Source: Rhyzopertha dominica (lineage: Eukaryota > Arthropoda > Insecta > Coleoptera > Bostrichidae). Taken from it: 64,000 nt of DNA. Where the stretch lies: assembly GCA_025024175.1 (NCBI GenBank), contig QCXZ01000053.1, positions 1,550,001 to 1,614,000 of the forward strand, in the 5' to 3' direction. Under the pieces are notes generated by a model. That model was not told where the DNA came from, ran no database searches, and worked only from the letters and a program-made list of their open reading frames with translations. The translations under genes and the position numbers were made by a program. Below, one piece after another: positions 29,301 through 40,900 of this stretch. Position 1 is the stretch's first letter, and each line of letters opens with the position of its first letter.

Positions 29301-32300
29301 CGTAGAGGTTGGGTGTGGAAAAGGAATTGCGAAAAATCCAAGGCTATAAAAAGGTAGGAAACCGAAGTAATTGTTTCGTTTTTCAATATTATCTTGTTGT
29401 AATTTATTTCGATATCAAACAGTTTGAATTTAATAATTTTTCCATATTTTTGTTAACTTTCTTAATTTACAATGAAGTTCCATTGTTACGTGGCTATTAA
29501 AAAAAGCAGATATTGTAAGTGCGATACCATTTACAGCAGTATAGGTGAGATTTATGTTGTTATATTTGCAATAATCACAATTAGAAAATTTTCATCAGCC
29601 TAGTAGTGACCGCTTCTTCTGTTTTAAACTCCATTTATAGAAAATTTTACCTCATCAAAGGTCTGAATATAATATTTCATGTTTACTCATTGATATTAGG
29701 TATCTACTTAGGAAATAAAGGCTATCACATACGAACTTTCATCCCTCTTTTCACACTTCGAAGTCTGGAATTTCCAAAACAGTTTAATATGTGTGTATTC
29801 ATTTCTAATAGCCTAAATACGTAATTCATATTGATTACTTCATAATAAGTTAACTTAAAAAATATCCCAGATTTGACTTCCACAGGCATGGAGTTTTTGA
29901 AAGGTTTGAAACGCGTACTTATTGCTTTCTAATCTAAAGCCTAAGTAATAAAGTTTAATGCTTTTAATTTCTGTTAGCTTAAAAAATTACAAATTTCACC
30001 GCCTTAAGGGTTCAGTTTTCAAAAATTATTGAACATGTGTTCACTTATTTCTAATTTAAAGCATAACAATAAAAGATCACGCTTTTATTTCGACCCCTTA
30101 AGGGTGGAATTTGTAAAAACGCAGGAACACATTGTACTCGTAGGTTTTTATTCTTAATTAAAATCCAAAAATGATAAGAGTATCATACAAAAGTTCATCC
30201 TCTATTTCACCCTCTTATGGGTAGAAGTATCTAACATCTTCCTTTGGGGGTGTTTAGGTTATGGAAGGGATGTCAATTTAAATAATTCTCTTAATTTCTA
30301 CTTCGAAATAGTGCATTTATGTACATATTCCCAGCGTGGCTAATATTTATCGAAATGGTAGTACTTGTTGATTCATTACTATGGAGATGAGCTCCTTGTT
30401 GAATCGTCACCATGGATACGACTTGCAGAGACTCCGAAAATGCTCGGATTTGCACATTTTTAGCTCGATTTAGTTGGCGTATTTTGTATGTAGGTTAAGA
30501 CGTGAATTCAAGGGTTACGGTTTTGGTGTGTATTTTGACATTCTTGAATTGAATTTTGGTGCGATTTGACTTTGTGAACATGGAGGTTGGGTGTAGAAAA
30601 GGAATTGCGGAAAATCCAAGGCTATAAAAAGGTAGGAAACCGAAGTAATTGTTTCGTTTTTCAATATTATCTTGTTGTAATCTATTTCGATATCAAACAG
30701 TTTGATTGTAATAATTTTTCCATATTTTTGTTAACTTTCTTAATTTACAAAGAAGCTCCATTGTTACGTGGCTATTAAAATAAGCAGGTATTGCAAATAC
30801 TACACAATTTACAGTAGTATAGCGTATAGGTGAGATTTATATTGTTATATTTGCAATAATCACAATTAGAAAATTTTCATTAGCCTAATAATGACTGTTT
30901 CTTCTGTTTTAAACTCCATTTATAGAATAATTTTACCTCATCAAAGGCCTGAATATAATATTTCATGTTTACTCATTGATATTAGGTATCTACTTAGGAA
31001 ATAAAAGATATCACATACGAATTTTCATCCCTCTTTTCACACTTCGAAGTCTGGAATTTCCAAAACAGTTTAATATGTGTGTATTCATTTCTAATAGCCT
31101 AAATACGTAATTCATATTGATTACTTTATAATAAGGTAACTTAAAAAATATCCCTAATTTGACCTCCACAGCCATGGAGTTTTTGAAAGGTTTGAAACGC
31201 GTACTTATTGCTTTATAATTTAAAACTTAAATAATAAAGTTTAATGCTTTTAATTTCTGTTAACTTAAAAAATGACAAACTTTTATTACACATTTTACCG
31301 CCTTAAGGGTTCAGTTTTCAAAAATTATTGAACATGTGTTTACTTATTTCTAATTTGAAGCATAACAATAAAGGATCACGCTTTTATTTCGACCCCTTAA
31401 GGGTGGAATTTGTAAAAACGCAGGAATACATTGTACTCGTAGGTATTTATTCTTAATTAAAATCCAAAAATGATAAGAGTATCATACAAAAGTTCATCCT
31501 TTATTTCACCCTCTTATGGGTAGAAGTATCTAACATCTTCCTTTGGGGGTGTTTAGGTTATGGAAGGGATGTCAATTTAAATAATTCTCTTAATTTCTAC
31601 TTCGAAATAGTGCATTTATGTACATATTCCCAGCGTGGCTAATATTTATCGAACTGGTAGTACTTGTTGATTCGTTACTATGGAGATGAGCTCCTTGTTG
31701 AATCGTCACCATGGATACGACTTGCAGAGACTCCGAAAATGCTCGGATTTGCACATTTTTAGCTCGATTTAGTTGGCGTATTTTGTATGTAGGTTAAGAC
31801 GTGAATTCAAGGGTTACGGTTTTGGTGTGTATTTTGACATTCTTGAATTGAATTTTGGTGCGATTTGACTTTGTGAACATGGAGGTTGGGTGTAGAAAAG
31901 GAATTGCGGAAAATCCAAGGCTATAAAAAGGTAGGAAACCGAAGTAATTGTTTCGTTTTTCAAATTATCTTGTTGCAATCTTTTTCGATATCAAACAGTT
32001 TGAATTTAATAATTTTTCCATATTTTTGTTAACTTTCTTAATTTACAAAGAAACTCCATTGTTACGTGGCTATTAAAATAAGCAGGTATTGCAAATACTA
32101 CACAATTTACAGTAGTATAGCGTATAGGTGAGATTTATATTGTTATTTTTGTAATAATCACAATTAGAAAATTTTCATCAGCCTAGTAGTGACCGCTTCT
32201 TCTGTTTTACACCCCATTTATGGAAAATTTTACCTCATCAAAGGCCTGAATATAGTATTTCATGTTTACTCATTGATATTAGCTATCTACTTAGGAAATG

Positions 32301-33590
32301 AAGGATATCACATACGAATTTTCATCCCTCTTTTCACACTTCGAAGTCTGGAATTTCCAAAACAGTTTAATATGTGTGTATTGATTTCTAACAGCCTACA
32401 TACGTAATTCATATTGATTACTTCATAATAAGGTAACTTAAAAAATATCCCTAATTTGACCTCCACAGACATGGAGTTTTTGAAAGGTTTGAAATGCGTA
32501 CTTATTGCTTTCTAATCTCAAACCTAAATAATAAAGTTTAATGCTTTTAATTTCTGTTAACTTACAAAATGACAAACTTTTATTACACATTTCACCGCCT
32601 CAAGGGCTCAGTTTGCAAAAATTATTGAACATGTGTTTACTTATTTCTAATTTGAAGCATAACAATAAAGGATCACGCTTTTATTTCGACCCCTTAANGG
32701 TAGAATTTGTAAAAACGCAGGAACACTTTGTACTCGTAGGTATTTATTCTTAATTAAAATCCAAAAATGGTAAGAGTTTCATACAAAAGTTCATCCTCTA
32801 TTTCACCCTCTTAGGGGTAGAATTATTTAAAATCTTCCTTAGGGGGTGTTTAGGTTATGGAAGGGATGCCAGTTTAAATAATTATCTTAATTTCTACTTC
32901 GAAATAATGTATTTATGTACATATTCTCAGCGTGGCTAATATTTATCGAACAGGTAATATTTGTTGATTCGTTGTCATGGAGACGAGCTTCTTATTGACT
33001 GGTCGTCATGGCTACGACTTGCAGAGACTTCGAAAACGCTCGGATTTGCACATTTTTAGCTCGATTTAGTCTGCGGGTTTTGTACGTGAATTAAGACGCG
33101 AATCGAGGTGTTACGGTTTTGTGTGTGAATTTTGACAATTTTGGTGCGATTTGACTTTGTTACCGTAGAGGTTAGGTGTGGAAAAGGAATTCTGGAAAAT
33201 CCAAAGTTATAAAAAGGTAGGAAATCGAAGTAATTGTTTCATAATCATCTTGTTGTAATGTCATTTCGAGTTTGAATTTAATAATTCAACGTTCTTAGTT
33301 TATAAAGTTGTTGATGAGTAGGTATTGTAAGTACTACAGCTTTAACAGTAGTGTAGCGTTTAGCTGCGATTTATACTGTAGGAAGTAAAGGTTATCACAT
33401 AGAAATTTTCATCCCTCTTTTCACAATTCTAGGTGTGCAATTTCCAAAACAGTTAAAACTATGTGTATAAATTTTCAATAGCCTAAATACGTAATTCAAA
33501 TTGATTTCTTCACATTAATTTAACTTAAAAAAATATCCCTTCTTTGACTCCCACAGCGATGGAGTTTTTAAAAGCACCGAGGTCCGATTT
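26391..33590. repeat. Tandem array A, 5.5 units of about 1.29 kb
   Basis: Units start (block GATGYCAATTTAAATAATTC) at 26401, 27691, 28990, 30269, 31569 and 32865, so the spacings are 1290, 1299, 1279, 1300 and 1296 bp. The last unit is truncated and more diverged. Each unit has a head of about 370 bp, with TGTACATATTCCCAGCGTGG, two X-box-like palindromes, ACTTGCAGAGACTCCGAAAA, TTACGGTTTTGTG, and GGCTATAAAAAGGTAGG or a close variant. An A+T-rich middle follows, and then a tail made of related submodules, several centred on CCTTAAGGG-like palindromes. Short open frames in the units are not conserved as proteins. Units 2 and 3 have almost identical heads, while the tail of unit 2 is almost identical to that of unit 4, which points to unequal exchange or conversion. 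No transposase or terminal repeats were found. Confidence 0.95.
26507..26551. promoter_or_regulatory. Paired X-box-like palindromes in the array unit head (unit 1)
   Basis: GTTACTATGGAGAC (26507-26520) and GTCGTCATGACTAC (26538-26551) are imperfect inverted repeats resembling RFX X-boxes (GTNRCC-AT-RGYAAC type), 31 bp apart. The same pair recurs in all array units, for example GTTGTCATGGTGAC at 42709-42722 in array B, and in the isolated unit near 62425. Binding is inferred only. Confidence 0.4.
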
Positions 33591-34169
33591 TCTTGCGTAA
33601 AAGTAATCGAAGGTCAGCGGAAAATGCCGTCCTGCCTCAAGTTGTTTCTTATGGTGGCACAGAAGATTGTTGAAATGTTGGTAGGCTGCCAATGGTACTT
33701 CGATTCTATTTTGAGATCGTGCAGCACGCCTGTTTAACCCGACATACTGAGGTGTGTTATAAAGTACATGACTTCTCGTTTGATCCTTAAAAATGTTCTA
33801 GAAACAGTTTTCAAAGGGTAGCTTCTCGAGAAGCTGCTTCTATTTCTTCTCGTATAAATAATGTATTGTCTCCTTCTGTTGTTTCGTATAGCCTTTGATT
33901 AATATTTTTTTTTATCCACGACAACTATAATAAGAAAATTTACGTTGCCACGACGCTCACTCAATATCAAGTGCATATCTGCTATTTTAACATTTGTTCC
34001 ACGCAATGTTGTTAAAAGAAAACTGACAAACTTTCATATTTTGATGCAATCATGCAGTTAGTTTTTGCAATTTTACTCGAAATCACCCCGTACAATTAAA
34101 ATATTAGTATTACCAAATTCTGGATGAGATCAATTTAAAAAAATATGGCAAAGATGCAATAAATCGCGA
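33591..34169. other. Spacer after array A, nothing recognised
   Basis: Unique sequence after the abrupt end of the last truncated unit. A plus-strand stretch at 33590-33750 is less A+T-rich but has no convincing open frame. Confidence 0.35.
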
Positions 34170-34600
34170 AAATAAAGCCTACATGAAGTTTGTCATTAAC
34201 ATAAATAAACAAGTTGCCAAAAACCTTTAACGATTTGCGATCTATCTTTCCAGCGGTTTCTAAGCTTCTTGAAAAATTAATAGCTGCTCAAATTAAAAAC
34301 TGTTTAGAATCAAATCATGCGCTAGCAGAAATCCAATCTGTGGTTTTCGTAAAGTTAAAAGTATTAAATGATCAATCTTATTAATCACGAAATAATTGTT
34401 GTAAAATTAAAGTACATAAGGGTTTCTGATATACAAATTGTTAATTAGCTTAGAGATCGATCTCAGAGGATAGTTACTTCAAGCACCAGTTACTCTAACT
34501 TAGAGGGTACCCATACGGGTGTTCCCCAGGGGGCATTTTAGGTCCTTTGTTTTTCTCTATTTATATATTTGATATATGTCATTTAATAAATAGGTACAGC
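34170..34600 (+). mobile_element. LINE reverse-transcriptase relic
   Basis: The plus-strand frame from 34230 reads NDLRSIFPAVSKLLEKLIAA then QIKNCLESNHALAEIQSVVF, matching the N-terminal reverse-transcriptase blocks of Jockey-like LINEs (RPISLLPxxSKLxEKLI, QSGFRKxxST). After frameshifts, THTGVPQGA at about 34497-34525 matches the GVPQG box, followed by a GPLFFSIYI-like block in another frame. A dead copy. Confidence 0.75.
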
Positions 34601-34707
34601 ACTTTTTAGGAGATTTTAATGAAATTAAAGTTAGTCTACTTTTTGATATATCCCACACTTACTATTGTAATTATGTTTACTGCGACTTGTTGGCACAATA
34701 CAATAAA

Positions 34708-35290
34708 TTAAGAACTTGTTCTTCGATGCATTTGGTCCAACGATGTTCCTCTAGAAAATAATTCTTGTGGATGGTTCTCTAACCAGTCGTTTATTGCTGT
34801 CATCGCTTGATAATCATCGTCATATCTGGTCCCACGTAGATATTCCTTCAATTTCGGAAATAAGAAGTAATCGCTGGGAGCTAGGTCTGGTGAATGCGCA
34901 GGGTGTCCGTGCAATTCAAATCCTGCGTCGTGGATAGCACTTATTGCAACATGGCTTTTTTCTTTGATGCGGTCGTGCAATTTTGAAATTAAGTTGGCAT
35001 AGTAAAAACCTGTTATTGTGTGTTCACGTTACAAAAAATCAACCATTAAAATTCCCTCAGCTTCCCAAAAAATTGTGGTCATAATTTTACCAGCAGAGGG
35101 CACAACTCGAAATTTGCTTGGTGGAGGATGCCACCCCATACTCTGTTGTTTTGACTCTGGGTTAAAGTGGTGGACCCAACAGTTACAAATCGAGAGAGAA
35201 ACTCATCCGGGTCTGCGGAAAACTTTGCCAGACTGGCTTCAGAATGCAGGACTCTCGAACGTTTCTGATCAGGCGTCAACATTCTAGGGA
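34708..35290 (-). mobile_element. Mariner-type transposase relic
   Basis: Minus-strand frames match mariner transposase in order. LTPDQKRSRVLHSEASLAKF and DPDEFLSRFVTV (35280-35180) cover the region of the first catalytic Asp, which is disrupted. After a shift, HPAHSPDLAPSDYFLFPKLK and EYLRGTRYDDD (about 34930-34800) carry the last Asp motif SPDLAPSDYFLF. Frameshifts make it a pseudogene. I could not define the terminal repeats. Confidence 0.85.
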
Positions 35291-36575
35291 CCCAGCGTGC
35301 AGTTAACTTTTTAAGACCTAAAATATCTGTTAATATTTTTTTCTATTGTGACATATGAAAAGTCTGTAATTTCAGCTACACGATTAACATTTTCCTGAAT
35401 AGTGGCAGTTTTTTACCACTTGGTAAGAAGGAGCACTCTCACATAATACACCCACCATATCTTCATGAATTTCTTTTGGCGACAACCTTTTCTTTTGCAA
35501 ATATTCTATAACTGCGCGTATCTCAGATTTTTTCGTTGTTGAAAATTATTCAAACACCTTCGCGTAAATTCTAAATTATTTGAACAAACAACGAATGACA
35601 AGACTGGTATTGAACAGCTGTCACAACAGATAAATAAACTTTTAATATGTCGAATTTCACTGTTAGTCAACGCCTACTATATCAGGGACCGTAAATAATG
35701 ATCTCCCCTTTTATTGTCCGATCATTAGCTAGTGTGGGGGGTCTTTATTTACTTTGTGCAATTGTTATAAATTAATTTACCATTGTTACTTAGAATTAAC
35801 TTCTTTCTTTTGTGTACTTATTACTTAATAAATGGTTTATTATATTATTGTTAAGGAAAGCAAAAAGTTTCAAACGGTGAATATCTAGTTCCCCGTTTAT
35901 AATTATCCACATCTGTCACTGACATCTCGCCAGCATATTCCTCCGCAACCTGTGAAGTATTTTTTTTTCGGAAAAGCACCCACGTCATCTGTAACCTTCG
36001 CACGGCTGTTTCTAAGCGAATCCCATCGGAAATAATAATCTAATTACCGACGGTGAAAATAAACGTTCTCGGAAAAACGCGGTTAAAGCCCAAATGGTGT
36101 GGGTGGCTGGGTACCAAGCCGTCTAAAACACATCGAAAATAATCGTTTCGAGGACGGCCAATCGCGTAATCAGCACCAGGTGGCAGGATACCTTATTTCG
36201 GGTGCTTGTGCAATAAAGAAAACAAGTGTTTCCGTTTCCCCTTGGCCATGTCACTATCAAAAATGAGAGCGCAGCTTTCCTTATTCTTTAATTAATTCAT
36301 CTTTTACAGTGCAACATAAAGTTGATAATATTGGCTTTAAAATTTATATTTATCGAGGAATCGCTTCATCATCATATCTTGCTTTTATCTTGGATAAGAG
36401 ATTAGGTATATCATGATGTCCATCTCACCCTAACAAAAGTCATATAATCGTAATGGCTCCATAACTTTATTTTCTTAAAATGTCACTTTCAGAACTGAGT
36501 AAATCCATAGCGGGCAAGCTACTAGACCTCCATTACTAATCCAATGATTTGGAAGATTATTATTTAACCAGGTAG
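35291..36575. other. Spacer with a CpG-richer island, no gene
   Basis: The part to about 35700 may be the decayed end of the mariner element. About 35970-36270 is non-repetitive and clearly richer in CpG than its surroundings (for example CGTTCTCGGAAAAACGCGG), a candidate regulatory or conserved non-coding block. No open frame is convincing. Confidence 0.35.
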
Positions 36576-36758
36576 TTACTTATCTGCCTGTATGTGGTGG
36601 TGCGCCTTCATGCTGGTACCACACACATTAGCGATCACATTAAGCGGTACTTCGTCTATCAAATCATAAAGAGTATGCTCCAAAAGTTGTCTGTACAACT
36701 CTCCATTTGAGCAATCATTTATAATTTGTATAGGCAGCAAGGGATCACCCAAAATCAC
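36576..36758 (-). mobile_element. Transposase fragment, IS630/Tc1/mariner superfamily
   Basis: The minus-strand frame SNGELYRQLLEHTLYDLI followed by DEVPLNVIANV matches the block just before the QHDGAPPH motif in the insect transposases that carry an N-terminal DUF4817-type helix-turn-helix. Only this fragment remains, abutting a Penelope-like relic. Confidence 0.6.
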
Positions 36759-36779
36759 AGTTTACCATAGAGACAGAGA

Positions 36780-37330
36780 AAAACAACAAAATTAACTATC
36801 TTGACCTTACACTGGCTAAAAAGTAATAATTACCCCACTAAACTAATACAAAACTCCGTAAAGGAACAAACAAAAATTCTGCACAATAGTATGCAATATG
36901 AAAAACAAGAATAAACTACAAACATAACATACTTAACCCTACTATCGTCCCACCCCTTACACAAAAAATAAAGCACATACTGAAACCATATACACATATA
37001 AACCAATAAGCACGCAATTCTACTCACTATTTAAAACAAAAACACCGCACAAGACAAGATTATATACAATATACAGTATATAATAAAAACAATGCACCAC
37101 ACAATTTATGGGACAAACAGGACAATACCCAAACAACAGGATACAACAACATAAAAATAATAACTACAATGCTTTAAAAAACCACCAAGAACTAAGTAAT
37201 CATACTTTTGACGTAGATAATATCAAAATTATCACTACAGAAGCATTAACCTAAAAGACAATTTTTGGAAATGATACATTATATATACAAACATAAGTAG
37301 ACGTGTAAACGACAGGACAGGTATATAAAG
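36780..37330 (+). mobile_element. Penelope-like element, C-terminal fragment with GIY-YIG remnant
   Basis: Plus-strand frames, with stops and shifts, give in order NYLDLTLAKK (post-RT block), IVPPLTQKIKHILK, and then TQFMGQTGQYPNNRIQQHKN with YNALKNHQELSNHTFDVDNI. The last part corresponds to the GQTGRxxxxRIxxH core and the NHxxxxxHxFD block of the GIY-YIG endonuclease in Penelope-like retroelements. The element is dead. Confidence 0.65.
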
Positions 37331-37983
37331 ACTGAGTAATACCTATACAAAACTATCATTTAAACACACAAAGTGTAGTTTATATCTGCTCAGCATTTTT
37401 GAGGTCACCCTGTATAATAAATTTATGCGCGACAAAAGAATAAAATTTAAAAAATCTACGTTGATTAATAAATACACTGCTCACTGTATGTATGTACTTA
37501 ATTTGGCCACTCTATATAAGTATCTGAATACTAATGCGAAAATGAGGTACCATCAAATAATCAAAATCAAAATTGGGATTTTCAAAACTGCGCGGTACTC
37601 CGATCAAAATTATTAATCTCATAAATCGTTTTTAACAAACTCTTGGGACTGTTGTCAACTTGTAAGTATCGATTTTTTGCGGAATGTTCGTCCACGACTT
37701 TTTTGTCCGTATCCATGGAAACGTGTACAAAAAACGCCAAAGTCCGTCACGTACGCCGCTCTTTGGGCATACGGTTGACCAAGGTCAGTACATCTTCGGC
37801 GTTCTAATTAAACGGCGCGTTCGGTTATTAATTTGATTATAGTAACGCTTCGTGGGTTTTTGATCAAAGAGTGACTTTTGATTGTGATTTTGTGGACTTG
37901 AAAGACTTGCGGGATGACACTGTTCGTGGCGGACTTCCTAGTTAGGTGGATTTAGGAAATATGCTAAGGTAGGATAGTGTAAA
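37331..37983. other. Spacer with CpG-richer island before array B
   Basis: A CACCCTGTATA motif at about 37407 looks like a lone MITE end. About 37670-37930 is non-repetitive and CpG-rich (GTCCGTCACGTACGCCGCTC). A short open frame starts at 37914 but has no supported continuation. Confidence 0.35.
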
Positions 37984-40900
37984 ATATGTGCGTATTAATT
38001 TCTTNACAATAATAGCCTAGATACGTACTTCACCCATTTCAGTTCAGTCAAAATTGACGGGTTTCCATATAAATTTTCATTTTCTATTTCATCCCTTTAA
38101 GGGTGGAATATGCAAAACGCTGAAACAATGTATTCTTAATTAAAAGCAAAAAATAACAGATTTAGATAGAAACGTTCACCCCCTATTTCATCCTTTTAGG
38201 GGTAGGCTTTTCAAAAATTCTTCCTTAGGGGGTGTTTAAGTTATGGAAGAGGTGTCATTGTAAATAATTCTCTTAATTTCTATTTCATAATAGTGCATTT
38301 ATGTACATATTCTCAGCGTGGCTAATATTTATCAAACTGTTAGTACTTGTTGATTCGTTGTCATAGAGACGAGCTTCTTATTGACTGGTCGTCATGACTA
38401 CGACTTGCAGAGACTTCGAAAATGCTCGGATTTGCACATTTTTAGCTCGATTTAGTCGGCGTGTTTTGTATGTGAGTTAAGACGCGAATCGAGGTGTTAC
38501 GGTTTTGTGTGTGTTTTTTGACAATTTTGGATTGAATTTCGGTGTGATTTGACTTTGTGAACGTAGAGATTGGGCGTGGAAAAGGAATTGCGGATATTCA
38601 AGACTATAAAAAGGTAGGAAACCGAAGTAATTGTTTCGTTTGCTGCAATCTCATTTCGATATCAAACTGTTTGAATTTAATAATTTTTCCATATTTTTGT
38701 AGAGTTAACTTTCTTAATTTACAAAGATTCATTGTTACTTGGCTATTAAAATAAGTAGGTAGTGTAAGTACAATTACACTTAGAAAATTTTCATCATCAC
38801 AGTAGTAACTGTTTCTTATGTCATAAACTCCATTTATAGAAAATTCTGCCTCATCAAAGGGCATGAATATAAAATTTCATGTTTATTTATTGATATTAGG
38901 TACTCAGGAAATAATTTCACCCTTTCTTCACACTACTAGGTGTGGAATTTCCAAAACGGTTTAACATGTGTTTATTAATTTCTAATACCCTAAATACGTA
39001 ATTCAAGTTGATTACTTTACATTAATTCAACTTAAATAAATATCCCATCGTTGACCCCTACAGAGATGGAGTTTTTAAAAGCGTTATAGCGCGTACATAT
39101 TGTTTTCTGATCAAAAGCCCAAATAATAAATTTTGATGCTTTTTAGATTCAGTAAACTTAAAAAAGAGGAACTTTCATTATCCATTTCACTGACTTAAGG
39201 GACCAGTTTTAAAAAATGATGGAACATGTGTTCATTTATTTCTAAATTAAAGCCTAAAAATTAAGATTCACGCTTCTATTTCAACCCCCTAAGGGTGGAA
39301 TGTACAAAAAACGCTGGAACGCAGTGTACTCGTATTTATTCTTAATTAAATGCTAAAAATGACAAACTTTCATACAAATATTCATTCCCTATTTCATCTT
39401 CTTAGGGATAGAATTTTCAANAATCGTTTCTTGGGGGTGTTCAACCCCTTAAGGTTGGAATTTGTCAAAACGCTGGAACACGCTGTAGTTATTTTTAATT
39501 GAGAGCCTAAATGTAAAGTTTTATGCTTCTAGTTTTAAAAATGACACTTTAATACAAACATTCATCTCCTATTTCACTTTCTTAGGGGTATAATTTTCAA
39601 AAATTCTTCTTTAGGGGATTGTTTACGTTATGCAAAGTATGTCAATTCAAATAATTCTTTTAATTTCAACTTCGAAAAGGTGTATCTATTTACATATTCT
39701 CAGCGTGGCTAATATTTATCGAACAGGTAATATTTGTTGATTCGTTGTCATAGAGACGAGCCTCTTATTGAATCGTCGTCATGGATACGACTTGCAGAGA
39801 CTTCCAAAATGCTCGGATTTGCACATTTTTAGCTCGATTTAGTCTGCGTGTCTTGTATGTGAGTTAAGACGTGAATCGAGGTGTTACGGTTTTTTGTGTG
39901 TTTTTTGACAATTTTGGATTGAGTTTTGGTGTGATTTGACTTTGTGAACGTAGAGGTTAGGTGTGGAAAAGGAATTGCGGAAAATCCAAGCTTATAAAAA
40001 GGTAGGAAACCGAAGTAATTGTTTCGTTTTTCATTATTATCTTGTTGCAATCTTATTTCGATATGAAACAGTTTGAATTTAATAATTTTTCCATATTTTT
40101 GTATGGTTAACTTTCTTAATTTACAAAGTTCCATTATTACGTGGCTATTAAAATAAGCAGGTACCGTAAGTACTATACCATTTGCAGTAGTATAGCGTGT
40201 AGGTTACATTTATATCGTTATGTTTGCAATAATCACTATTAGAAAATTTATGTCAGCTTAGTAGTGACTGTTTCTTATGTTATAAACCCCATTTATAGAA
40301 AACTTTGCCGCGTCAAATGGCCTGAATATAGAACTTCATATTTACTTATTGATATTAGGTACTTAAGAAATAAAGGAATAACATACGAATTTTCATCCCT
40401 CTTTTCACACTTCTAGGTGTGAAATTTCCAAAATAAATATGTGTGTATTAACTTCTAATAGCCTAAATAGGTAATTCGTATTAACTGCTTCATAATAATT
40501 TAATTTAAAAAGATAGTTTAACTTAAAAAATATCCCTTATTTGGAGTTTTTAAAAGCTTTAAAATGCTTCTATTTCGACCCCTTAAGGGTGGAATTTGCA
40601 AAAACGCCGAAACACATTGTAATCGTATTTATTTTTAATTAAAAACAAAAAGTGACAGACTTCCATACAAACATTCATTCCCTATTTCATCCTCTTGGAG
40701 GTAGAATTCCTCCTTGGGGGTGTTCAACCCCTTAAAGGTGGATTTTGTAAAATACTGGAACACGTATTTATTTTTAATTGAAGGCCTAAATATAAAACAA
40801 AAATGATAGACTTCCATACAAACATTCATTCCCTATTTCACCCCCTTTGGGGAGAATTTCAAATACTCTTCCTTAGGGAGTTGTTTACGTTGTGCAAAGT

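Noticed and set aside
29309..30778. Recurrent 63-codon frames in the array units as a repeated gene
   Set aside because: The frames are broken or changed in most units, differ by indels, and are low-complexity; conservation follows DNA, not protein.
37914..37955. Short frame starting MTLFVADF as a first exon of a gene
   Set aside because: It ends within 14 codons, has no strong donor, and lies at the edge of array B.
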